A stretch of DNA of 17,215 nucleotides from Candidatus Sabulitectum sp. (lineage in GTDB: Bacteria; Fermentibacterota; Fermentibacteria; Fermentibacterales; JCC-6): assembly GCA_029934845.1 (NCBI GenBank), contig JAOZLN010000012.1, positions 1 to 17,215 of the forward strand, written 5' to 3'. Below are positions 7,676-14,307 of this stretch, in pieces (within the stretch, counting starts at the first letter, position 1; each line of letters begins with the position of its first letter). The position numbers and the translations under genes were made by a program. Under the pieces are notes generated by a model, which saw only the letters and a program-made list of their open reading frames with translations, was not told the DNA's origin and searched no databases.

Positions 7676-9621
7676 AAAGAAGAGATTTTCTAAAAAAAGC
7701 AATACTGACCCCGGCGGCAATTGCTGCGTTAAGTGCCGGGTGCGGCAAAACTACCGGAAGGTCAGGCAAAAGATTGATCGTTCTTGGTGTGGACGGTATG
7801 GACCCCAGTCTGGTAGAAAGTTTCATGGAACGGGGTCTCATGCCAAACACCAGACGACTGAAAGAGATGGGCAGCTTCAACAGGCTTGGCACATCAAACC
7901 CGCCTCAAAGCCCTGTTGCGTGGTCAAATTTCATCACTGGCGCCCCACCGCCTGTTCACGGTATTTTCGACTTCATCCACAGAGACCCTGCCACCATGAT
8001 GCCTTATCTTTCTATCTCGGAAGTCACCCCTCCCGACTCCACGTTAAACCTGGGTAATCTGCGACTGCCTCTGGCCGGTGGTGGTGTTAATCTGCTCAGG
8101 CAGGGTACCCCTTTCTGGAATACTCTTCTGGACAAGGGCATTCCCGTAACAATGATCAAGCTGCCAGTTGATTTTCCACCACCTGCTGCGAACAAACACG
8201 GCCTCTTCCTGTCAGGTCTGGGTACACCGGACATTAGAGGAAGCCAGGGTAGCTTTACTTTCTTCACTGATGATCCGAGGTCGATATCAGACAACACCGG
8301 CGGAGGGGTAATAATACCCGTAAGAGACTACGGTGACGGATGCTACACCTGTCGTGTCGAAGGACCTGCAAATTCTCTCATAGAGGGCAATCCAGTCATG
8401 AGTGTTGAAGTAAAGGCATGGGCCGACAGAGAGAGCAAGGCGGTAAGAATTGACATGGGGGACGCATCCGTTGTCATCGGAGAAAAGCAGTGGAGCCCCT
8501 GGATGCACTTCAGTTTCCCGGCACTGGGTCCTCTCTCCACCGTTCATGCAATAGGCAGGTTCTACCTGAAAGAGATAACACCAAAACTAAAACTTTATCT
8601 GAGCCCCCTGAACATAGACCCTGAAAACCCTGCATTGCCCATATCAAGCCCGGACTGGTACTCAAGAGATCTTGCGGAAGATGCAGGTCTTTTCTACACA
8701 CAGGGTTTTCCTGAAGATACCAAAGCACTGTCCAGAGGGATTTTTGATGATGATGACTATCTGTCCCAGGCGAACATAGTACTGGAAGAAAGAATGAGCC
8801 TCTTCCATTCCGTATTATCGAGATACCAGGAAGGGCTGCTGTTCTTTTATTTCACCAGCCTGGACCTGAATGTGCATATGTTCTACAGGTCTATGGATCC
8901 AGCCAGCCCTTTGTATGGTACTACTGATTCCAGATTCTCCGGAGTTATTGCAGATCTTTATTCCAGAATAGACATTGCTGTGGGTCAGGCAATGGAGCTC
9001 ATGGATGATAGAACTGAAATTATCCTGCTTTCGGATCACGGATTTGCTCCATTCCGCAGAAGTTTCAACTTGAATTCTTATCTGGCCGCAGAGGGATTTG
9101 CCGATATTTCATCACCCTACGAACGGAACAATGACATGTATGCCTGTCTGGACTGGAGCAAGACCGGAGCGTACGGTCTTGGGCTTAACGGGCTGTACAT
9201 AAATCAGGCCGGCAGGGAAAAGAACGGTATTGTTACAGCTGCCGACAAAAGAAGCCTGATGGAGAACCTGAAGACATCTCTGGAAAGCGCAGTTGACCCG
9301 CTCACTGGTGATAGACCCGTAAAGAACCTGTTTATTCTGGAAGACACATACCCTGGATATCAGATGCCCCCATGGGCACCGGACATGCTTGTTGGCTATT
9401 CCAGAGGCTACCGTGCAAGCTGGGAGACCACTCTGGGCGCTTTCCCGGAAGAGGTCATCACCGACAACATGGACCCATGGAGCGGCACCCATTGTGTCTC
9501 TCCCGATATATGTCCCGGGTCTCTTATTACATCACTAAGAAATATGCCTGCAAACCCCACACTAACCGATATGGGATCCATAATCAATAACATTCTTACC
9601 GACGGGGAAGAAGATCAATGA
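7672..9621 (+). CDS. AlkP-superfamily phosphohydrolase (COG3379-like), predicted Tat-exported lipoprotein
   Basis: 649 residues from GTG 7672, which overlaps the upstream stop as GTGA, with GGGAGAG before it. The N-terminus MKRRDFLKKAI is a twin-arginine motif followed by a moderately hydrophobic stretch and a lipobox ending at LSAGC (C24). The enzyme is therefore expected to be exported folded and lipid-anchored outside the inner membrane. Active-site features: GVDGMDP (Asp41), SPVAWSNFITG (Ser80 at the nucleophile position), VHGIFDF, TSLDLNVH (Asp398, His402), SDHGF (Asp455, His456), and GTHC with a probable metal His607. It shares many blocks with the preceding product: PFW..LL..GI, PD.RGSQGS.T, ED(T).ALS.G, DWS.T.AY..GL.G, and GYRA.W. 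A tandem duplication is the likely origin, with later divergence of the N-termini. The substrate (phosphodiester, phospholipid head group or phospho-sugar) cannot be told from sequence. Confidence 0.92.
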   Translation: MKRRDFLKKAILTPAAIAALSAGCGKTTGRSGKRLIVLGVDGMDPSLVESFMERGLMPNTRRLKEMGSFNRLGTSNPPQSPVAWSNFITGAPPPVHGIFDFIHRDPATMMPYLSISEVTPPDSTLNLGNLRLPLAGGGVNLLRQGTPFWNTLLDKGIPVTMIKLPVDFPPPAANKHGLFLSGLGTPDIRGSQGSFTFFTDDPRSISDNTGGGVIIPVRDYGDGCYTCRVEGPANSLIEGNPVMSVEVKAWADRESKAVRIDMGDASVVIGEKQWSPWMHFSFPALGPLSTVHAIGRFYLKEITPKLKLYLSPLNIDPENPALPISSPDWYSRDLAEDAGLFYTQGFPEDTKALSRGIFDDDDYLSQANIVLEERMSLFHSVLSRYQEGLLFFYFTSLDLNVHMFYRSMDPASPLYGTTDSRFSGVIADLYSRIDIAVGQAMELMDDRTEIILLSDHGFAPFRRSFNLNSYLAAEGFADISSPYERNNDMYACLDWSKTGAYGLGLNGLYINQAGREKNGIVTAADKRSLMENLKTSLESAVDPLTGDRPVKNLFILEDTYPGYQMPPWAPDMLVGYSRGYRASWETTLGAFPEEVITDNMDPWSGTHCVSPDICPGSLITSLRNMPANPTLTDMGSIINNILTDGEEDQ

Positions 9622-10385
9622 ACACACTCTTTGACCTGTTGTTGAAGCCTTTTCAGCCCCTTCACCCTTTGTGGGGACTTATGTGGATCAGCGCTCTTTC
9701 CGGCATCATGATGATCCTGGTATTCAAAAAAACATCCAATCAGCACGCAATTTCAGCCCTGAGACGAAAAATGGGATCTCGCGCTCTTGGAATGCTTCTT
9801 TTTCTGGAAAGCCCCCTTACAGTGGTTAAGCTGGCCCTGGGATTGATACTGGATAATTTTATTTATCTGTGGCACCTTCTTAAGCCAATGCTGATAATAA
9901 CCATCCCATTCCTGCTAATTGCAGCACAGCTTGACGCAAGATACTCCCGCCAACCGCTGAACTCGGATCATCCATCCACAGTTACAGTGTACTGGGAAAG
10001 CTCAATACCTTTCGACGTACAGGAAGAACCGGAAGAAGGAGTACTTATCTCTCCTGTTGTTACAATTGCAGACTCTCTTGAGCAAAGTTTTTCCTTCACA
10101 GGTAACAATGGTATTTTCGTATTCAGCGAAATGGGCATATATCTTGGATCAAGTGGACCGTCCGGGTCTGTTTGTATCCGTGGGGCAGAAAGAAGTGGCA
10201 TAATTCCAACGCTTTTTCACCCGTGGAACATAGAAGCTCCTGCGGATATCATAAAAATAGAGTCTTTTACTCAGGAAAAGAACTACAATATTCTTGGAAG
10301 CAGGTGGGGATGGTTTACGGTATTTCTTGTTTTCTCCAGCGTCTGGGCAGTACTTGGAGCAGTGATCTTCAAAGTGAAGGTTTAG
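9618..10385 (+). CDS. Uncharacterised integral membrane protein of the phosphohydrolase operon
   Basis: 255 residues. The ATG overlaps the upstream stop (ATGA), with GGGGAAG about 8 nt before it. Predicted membrane segments: about 17-37, 60-82, 86-104 and 229-250. A basic loop (FKKTS...ALRRKMGSR, residues 36-54) between the first two helices should be cytosolic. A soluble, beta-rich domain of about 115 residues (110-225) should lie on the outer face. The order of one helix, a basic cytosolic loop, then a helix pair recalls the YidC/Oxa1/DUF106-like insertase core, but I see no decisive motif and do not assign it. I have the impression that proteins of this build accompany COG3379-type phosphohydrolases in other bacteria, which suggests an envelope complex. 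Co-translation with both enzymes supports a shared task; a scaffold or substrate-handling role is inference. Confidence 0.85.
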   Translation: MNTLFDLLLKPFQPLHPLWGLMWISALSGIMMILVFKKTSNQHAISALRRKMGSRALGMLLFLESPLTVVKLALGLILDNFIYLWHLLKPMLIITIPFLLIAAQLDARYSRQPLNSDHPSTVTVYWESSIPFDVQEEPEEGVLISPVVTIADSLEQSFSFTGNNGIFVFSEMGIYLGSSGPSGSVCIRGAERSGIIPTLFHPWNIEAPADIIKIESFTQEKNYNILGSRWGWFTVFLVFSSVWAVLGAVIFKVKV

Positions 10386-10402
10386 ATAGATAGGATGTTA
10401 GA

Positions 10403-10600
10403 ATGGCAAAGCTTAAGTTTAAGATAGATAATGAAATGAAAGATCGGCTGGATAAAGTGTCAGAAGCCGGTGGCTATTCTTCTGTGGAAGAATTTGTTCT
10501 TCATGTAATAGGCCGGGAGCTGGACAAACTTGACCCTGGTACAGACGAATCCGAAGAAAATATCCGGAAAAAACTGGAAGGTCTCGGATATCTTGGATAG
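10403..10600 (+). CDS. Small ribbon-helix-helix-like protein with a GLGYL tail
   Basis: 65 residues, starting 17 nt after the membrane protein gene, with AGG 8 nt before the ATG. Residues 2-9 (AKLKFKID) look like the beta strand of a CopG/Arc-type ribbon-helix-helix fold. EMKDRLDKVSEAGGYSSVEEFVLHVIGREL supplies two helices with the typical G.ySs.eEFv turn. The C-terminus (ENIRKKLEGLGYLG) closely resembles the R.LR.LGYL tail found at the ends of many sulfatases and other alkaline-phosphatase-superfamily proteins. This gene sits in an operon with two such enzymes, so the tail may be a piece of that family or a docking peptide. A DNA-binding role, for example autoregulation of operon A, is plausible from the fold but unproved. 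Last gene of operon A. Confidence 0.8.
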   Translation: MAKLKFKIDNEMKDRLDKVSEAGGYSSVEEFVLHVIGRELDKLDPGTDESEENIRKKLEGLGYLG

Positions 10601-10623
10601 GGCATGTGCAGGGCTTGCACCTG

Positions 10624-10651
10624 CTGACAGTTCGGCATATTTTGTCATAAC
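10624..10651 (+). promoter_or_regulatory. Possible promoter of operon B
   Basis: CTGACA at 10624-10629 (five of six bases of TTGACA) is followed after 16 nt by CATAAC at 10646-10651 (four of six of TATAAT). It lies in the 77-bp gap between the small RHH-like gene and the ABC ATPase gene. A start near 10658 would leave a leader of about 20 nt containing TGGAG. No convincing terminator separates operons A and B, so read-through from A is also possible. Confidence 0.4.
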
Positions 10652-10677
10652 GAAATACACGAACGATTGGAGCTTCC

Positions 10678-11556
10678 ATGACTGATGTGCGTCCACTTCA
10701 GGTAAAAGAACTGAGCAAACAGTTTGCCCGAAAGAGGGGGCTTGGTTCAGTTCAGGCGATCTCAAACATTTCTTTTGATGTAAATCAAGGTGAGATTGTT
10801 GGTTTCATTGGCCACAACGGTGCGGGAAAAACCACAACGATTAAGTGTATTTTAGGGCTTCTTAAGCCTTCCGAAGGCAACATTTCCCTCTGGGGAAGCC
10901 TTCCAGCCGCTCCTCTGGCCAGAAAACGAATAGGATACATTCCCGAGAATCCTGATTATGATGACTCTTTCAACCCGATGGAATACCTGAATATGTTTGC
11001 TTCCATGCGAGGTCTTTCCGGCATTGACAGCGACTGGATGAAACTTCTGAGAAGAGTTGGCCTTGCCGGTTGGGAATCCACTGGCATCAGACAGTTCTCC
11101 AAAGGAATGAGACAGCGGATGAGCCTTGCTATCGCACTGCAATCCGAACCCGATCTTCTGATCATGGATGAGCCCACAGGAGGGCTTGATCCCATTGCAA
11201 GAAAGGAATTCAGAGAACTAATTCTTGAGGAGAACAAAAGGGGCGCATCTGTTTTACTCTCTTCTCACATTCTTTCAGATGTTGAAACCATCTGCAGCAA
11301 AGCAATTATTCTGTCCAGAGGTCGTCTTATGGCCGAAGGCTCTATGGATGATCTTCTAGGAGAGGAGCACTTGTTTAGAATTACCGTGATCAGCAGAAAA
11401 ACAGGCAGAGAAGTTGAAGAAACCATACCTGAAACTGACCTCCAGAGTCGAATTGACTCAATGCGCAAAGACAACCTGACCATCGTAAAAGTGGAGCGTG
11501 CTCTTAAGTCACTTGAAGAGGTATTCATGGCTGCAACAGGGGGTGTCAAGCAATGA
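10678..11556 (+). CDS. ABC-2 type transporter ATP-binding protein
   Basis: 292 residues. Nucleotide-binding domain in order: Walker A GHNGAGKTT (45-53), a Q-loop region YIPENP (with Glu, as is common in this subclass), signature FSKGM (140-144), Walker B LLIMDEP (160-166, catalytic Glu165), D-loop GGLDP, and H-loop His197 in LLSSHILSD. The C-terminal 70 residues are the variable domain seen in NatA/NosF/CcmA-like exporters. As a dimer it would drive the permease encoded by the next gene from the cytosolic face. The ATG has TGGAG about 7 nt upstream and begins the domain correctly. The stop overlaps the permease ATG by four bases. The cargo is unknown. The pairing with a metal-binding-looking lipoprotein recalls NosF-NosY-NosL organisation, but no NosD-like gene is present in this operon, so the comparison is loose. 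Confidence 0.95.
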   Translation: MTDVRPLQVKELSKQFARKRGLGSVQAISNISFDVNQGEIVGFIGHNGAGKTTTIKCILGLLKPSEGNISLWGSLPAAPLARKRIGYIPENPDYDDSFNPMEYLNMFASMRGLSGIDSDWMKLLRRVGLAGWESTGIRQFSKGMRQRMSLAIALQSEPDLLIMDEPTGGLDPIARKEFRELILEENKRGASVLLSSHILSDVETICSKAIILSRGRLMAEGSMDDLLGEEHLFRITVISRKTGREVEETIPETDLQSRIDSMRKDNLTIVKVERALKSLEEVFMAATGGVKQ

Positions 11557-12308
11557 AAGCGGTTTTCACCTTTTCTCTTATGACATTGCGGATGCTTTTC
11601 AGAAGACGAACACTGTGGGGAATTCTCCTGATCATTCTTCTTGCTCTTGCGGGAATTGCTTCTGTACCAAGCTTTGATGTGTCCAATCAGGGGCGTTTCA
11701 TTCTTGATTTCGGCCTCTTTGGTATTGAAGTAGGAGCTCTGCTTCTTGCACTTGGCCTGGCTGCAACACTGTACCCGAGAGACAGGGAGACAAAAACCCT
11801 GATGCCTCTAGTAGCGGTTCCCCTTGCAAGGTGGCAATATCTTCTTGGAAGATTCCTTGGAGCTGCCCTTGTTCAGGCTGCAGCTCTGCTGGTAACTTGC
11901 CTTGGACTTATGCTTATTCTTCTATTTCACAAACTCCCCATTCCAGGCGATCTGCTTCCGGCAACTTTGCTGATAATTGTTGAAGGCTGGTTCCTGCTCT
12001 CAACTGTTTTCTTTTTCAGTTTCTTTACTTCCCCTCCGTTAAACTGGCCATTGACCACTATGCTCTTTATGGTAAGCCAGATGGGTGTGGCTGAATTTGT
12101 TGGCCTGCTGCCGTCTGCTCCGGGGCTGATGAGGGCTTTGAGGATGCTTCTGCCCCACGCAGATGTCTTTCACATAAAAGACCCGATCGCACACGGTTTT
12201 GATGTAGAACCCGTATATTTTCTTGTGGCTATTTTCTACGGTTTGTGCTACTCAGCCTTTATGTTGTCTCTGGCTCTGGCTGTGTTCAGAAGGCGTGACT
12301 TGAAATGA
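11553..12308 (+). CDS. ABC-2 type transporter permease
   Basis: 251 residues with about six hydrophobic helices: roughly 19-37, 54-74, 100-125, 134-158, 165-185 and 220-243. A positive N-terminus (LRMLFRRR) and C-terminus (FRRRDLK) place both ends inside. The cytosolic segment after the second helix, RDRETKTLMPLVAVPLARWQ (76-95), fits the E..tgTl..L...P..R..y coupling motif of ABC-2 permeases. It overlaps the ATPase gene as ATGA and is followed by the lipoprotein gene with another ATGA overlap, so all three should be made together. Substrate specificity cannot be read from the sequence. Overall size is normal for the family. Confidence 0.9.
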   Translation: MKAVFTFSLMTLRMLFRRRTLWGILLIILLALAGIASVPSFDVSNQGRFILDFGLFGIEVGALLLALGLAATLYPRDRETKTLMPLVAVPLARWQYLLGRFLGAALVQAAALLVTCLGLMLILLFHKLPIPGDLLPATLLIIVEGWFLLSTVFFFSFFTSPPLNWPLTTMLFMVSQMGVAEFVGLLPSAPGLMRALRMLLPHADVFHIKDPIAHGFDVEPVYFLVAIFYGLCYSAFMLSLALAVFRRRDLK

Positions 12309-12697
12309 TAAAATACGCCTTTCTCATTACAATTACTCTGCTCTCGTTCTCCGGCTGCCGATCAGACTATGATATCTCTGAAGTTGCCCCTGCGGATTTT
12401 CTTGAATCCGGAGAGAATCAGGAACACGTTCATGAGGGTACTGATGAAGAGGCCACTGCTGAACGTGACAACCATGGACAAACCGGAGATGAAAACTCTA
12501 TTGATGAGCATGTGGAAGCTTCACACGCTGGGCATAATCATGCTGCAGGAGCCAGAAATCATGGAACTCAGTGGTTTTTTAATCAACCGTGGGCCGCTCC
12601 CTTCATATGGGGAAAACTCTTCAGAGATTCTGCTATTTTTCTCGGGCTTGCTGTTGCCATTTTCTTTTTCAGCAGCAGAAAAAGAAGGCAGAAATGA
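12305..12697 (+). CDS. Histidine- and acid-rich lipoprotein with C-terminal membrane helix
   Basis: 130 residues. The lipobox FSGC gives C18 as the probable lipidated residue. Residues 25-86 are almost free of hydrophobic runs and are rich in Glu, Asp and eight histidines (41, 43, 57, 69, 74, 77, 79, 86), including HAGHNH at 74-79; this is the look of a low-complexity metal-binding segment. A hydrophobic helix follows (about 98-122) and then SRKRRQK, which should sit in the cytoplasm. The protein would be tied to the membrane at both ends with the His-rich loop outside. Its place directly after the permease gene (ATGA overlap) suggests an accessory that binds Zn, Ni, Cu or Co for, or near, the transporter. 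No catalytic domain and no named family is recognised. Metal binding is inference from composition. Confidence 0.85.
   Translation: MIKYAFLITITLLSFSGCRSDYDISEVAPADFLESGENQEHVHEGTDEEATAERDNHGQTGDENSIDEHVEASHAGHNHAAGARNHGTQWFFNQPWAAPFIWGKLFRDSAIFLGLAVAIFFFSSRKRRQK
12662..12686 (+). repeat. Inverted repeat before the TPR-like gene
   Basis: TTCTTTTTC (12662-12670) and GAAAAAGAA (12678-12686) form a perfect 9-bp stem with a 7-nt loop. The 3' arm overlaps most of the GAAGG that serves as ribosome binding site for the ATG at 12694. The repeat lies within the codons for the FFFSSRKRR end of the lipoprotein. Ribosomes finishing the upstream gene would open the hairpin, giving coupled translation; chance from Phe and Lys codons is the alternative. 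Confidence 0.4.
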
Positions 12698-13401
12698 GAT
12701 CAGCAGTAATTCTTCCTGCCGCAGTGGTATTCTTTGTACTTGCTGTATTAACCGGCTCGATCGTGTCAGACAGAGCAAGCGTGAATACTTTTGAACACAT
12801 TGAGGTCTTTGGTTCCGGTTTACAAAGACTGAAGCATTTCATCGCAAGTGCTCTCTATCTTCAACTTGATGATTACCATCATATTGCACAATTCCAAGGC
12901 GCTTCCTGGACTGAAGTAACAGACTATCTGCCCCAGATGTGGCTGATAGCAAAACTGGATCCAAACTTTACAGATGTGTACACTGACGCCGCCTACCATC
13001 TTGCGATAAACCTTGGCAGTGTTGAAGAGGGAATGGCTTTCATCAGAGAAGGTACTGCAAATAACCCTGACAGTCTTGATGTCCGGTTTGAATATGCTTA
13101 CCTGCTCTGGGAAACCGGAACAGGCACAGCAGAGGAAATTGTTTATGAAACTCTTGCATACAGATCCCTGTTAAGAAAATCAAACGGGGACGAGGATCAT
13201 TCCTACAATGAACCATCGTCTGCAACACTGCTTGCAGAAGTTTTTGAGGCCAGAACGGATTCTCTGAATCCATACAGCCTCTTTTACAGAAGACGCAGTT
13301 TCTTTGTAAGAGATGCTATTGGAGAAGGTGTATACTACCCCGACTACTTGTCTCCGCCACCGATGTATTTAAACAATGAAAAAATGGACGGTACCCAGTG
13401 A
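12694..13401 (+). CDS. Membrane-anchored TPR-like protein of the ABC operon
   Basis: 235 residues. The ATG at 12694 is chosen over an upstream in-frame ATG (12589) because it overlaps the lipoprotein stop (ATGA), has GAAGG 5 nt before it, and starts a proper N-terminal anchor (residues 4-24, hydrophobic). The longer version would overlap the lipoprotein gene by over 100 bases. After the anchor, the domain is helical, with TPR-like spacing: about 55-88 (LQLDDYHH...LPQMWLIAKLDPNF), 92-125 (YTDAAYHLAINLGSVEEGMA, then ANNPDSLDV) and 127-165. The P at helix ends and the A/Y/L pattern fit TPRs, but repeats are degenerate. It should sit outside the inner membrane. Similar proteins accompany ABC-2 transporters in other bacteria, as far as I recall; a scaffold role is inference. 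Confidence 0.82.
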   Translation: MRSAVILPAAVVFFVLAVLTGSIVSDRASVNTFEHIEVFGSGLQRLKHFIASALYLQLDDYHHIAQFQGASWTEVTDYLPQMWLIAKLDPNFTDVYTDAAYHLAINLGSVEEGMAFIREGTANNPDSLDVRFEYAYLLWETGTGTAEEIVYETLAYRSLLRKSNGDEDHSYNEPSSATLLAEVFEARTDSLNPYSLFYRRRSFFVRDAIGEGVYYPDYLSPPPMYLNNEKMDGTQ

Positions 13402-13904
13402 ATGTAACCATTCCCAAAGAGCTTGCAGCAAGAATTGTATGGTTCTGCAGCCGCAAGAATGTTCTGATTGGCGAAACTATTATTGACAAGAACAGCACAG
13501 ACAGGGATATTTTTATTATAAGTCGTGGTCAATTCAGGGTTCATGATGATTCAGCAGGTGAAGATTTTGTGCTTGCCATGCTCAAGCGGGGTGACATATT
13601 TGGAGAGATGTCCTTCCTGGACGGATCCATCCGGTCGGCTTCTGTTACTGCAGCCAGCAACGGAAGTCTGCTTGTAATGGGTGAGAATGAATTCTCAAAT
13701 ATGCTTGATAAAGAACCTGAAGTTGCAGTTCTTTTTCTTCGATTTCTTGCAGGTGTTGTCAGTGGCAGATTAAGAGTTGCCAATGATGCATTACTGCAGG
13801 TAGCCTTCGGTAACGGCGAGATAATAAATCAGGAGTTCTCGCATTTGAAAGAGGCCATTGCGGAAATGCATGCAGCCGTAAGGATGGAGTTGGACGGAAC
13901 TTAG
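13398..13904 (+). CDS. Stand-alone cyclic nucleotide-binding domain protein
   Basis: 168 residues from GTG 13398, overlapping the previous stop as GTGA. One cNMP-binding domain of the CRP/EPAC type covers about residues 8-125. It has the glycine-rich start ISRGQFRV, and a phosphate-binding cassette FGEMSFLDGSIRSASVTA with Glu70 and Arg79 in the positions that hold ribose and phosphate, so nucleotide binding looks intact. The last 45 residues are helical (VFGxGEII region, then HLKEAIAEMHAAVRMEL) and contain no helix-turn-helix, so it is not a normal CRP/FNR transcription factor. Its position as the fifth gene of the ABC operon suggests that a cyclic nucleotide modulates the transporter or its partners through protein contact. 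Which nucleotide is bound is unknown. It ends 9 bp from the convergent gene at 13914. Confidence 0.88.
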   Translation: MNVTIPKELAARIVWFCSRKNVLIGETIIDKNSTDRDIFIISRGQFRVHDDSAGEDFVLAMLKRGDIFGEMSFLDGSIRSASVTAASNGSLLVMGENEFSNMLDKEPEVAVLFLRFLAGVVSGRLRVANDALLQVAFGNGEIINQEFSHLKEAIAEMHAAVRMELDGT

Positions 13905-13913
13905 AACTCTGAA

Positions 13914-14240
13914 CTAGTCTGTATCCTGATGAATAGGCAAAACCTCCCAGAGAAAGCTGGATCCCGCTTCAACAGGTATATTCGATACTGAGAATGTTCT
14001 CCATTCACAGTCTTCTATCCTGAAGTCATACCATCCCTCTGTCACCTGAAAAATAGCAGAGCTGTCTGGAGGAAGAATTGAAAGACCAAGCATATCTATC
14101 CATTTTTCCCTGCCTGATTCTGTGACCCAGACAAAGTAAAAATCAACAGTTGTACCGTTCTTCACTTCTACTGTGGCATTGGTGGATTCTGACAGCCCGG
14201 TAAATACCAGGAAACACAGCAACAATATGCTTTTTTTCAT
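13914..14240 (-). CDS. Small secreted protein, function unknown
   Basis: 108 residues. The ATG at 14240 has AAGGGG close upstream. The first 19 residues (MKKSILLLCFLVFTGLSES) form a signal peptide; there is no clear lipobox. The mature protein is one beta-type domain with the pattern VKNGT..DFYFVWVT, then W.DMLGL..L.P.S, then a GWYDFRIEDCEW strand pair. I associate the W..D.LG...L.PG...Y..R..D arrangement with small uncharacterised secreted domains, but know of no function. A weaker version of the same order occurs in the lipoprotein at 5268-5603. It converges on operon B and lies downstream of tex on the same strand, 67 bp after it, so it may be co-transcribed with tex. Confidence 0.8.
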   Translation of the reverse strand: MKKSILLLCFLVFTGLSESTNATVEVKNGTTVDFYFVWVTESGREKWIDMLGLSILPPDSSAIFQVTEGWYDFRIEDCEWRTFSVSNIPVEAGSSFLWEVLPIHQDTD

Positions 14241-14307
14241 TTCCCCTTATGACTCCTCTCATGATCTTCTACCCCACCAGGCATTCATGGTTCCTCACAA
14301 TAGGTTA

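Noticed and set aside
7741..7770. P-loop-like CGKTTGRSGK after the lipobox of the second phosphohydrolase
   Set aside because: It lies in the linker after the lipidated cysteine, lacks the GxxxxGK[ST] spacing, and the protein is plainly of the AlkP superfamily.
10606..10624. Possible terminator between operons A and B
   Set aside because: Only two competing 5-bp stems (GTGCA/TGCAC and GCAGG/CCTGC) and no T-run after them.
12589..12693. Upstream ATG for the TPR-like protein
   Set aside because: It would overlap the lipoprotein gene by more than 100 bases; the ATGA junction at 12694 with GAAGG fits the operon's pattern.
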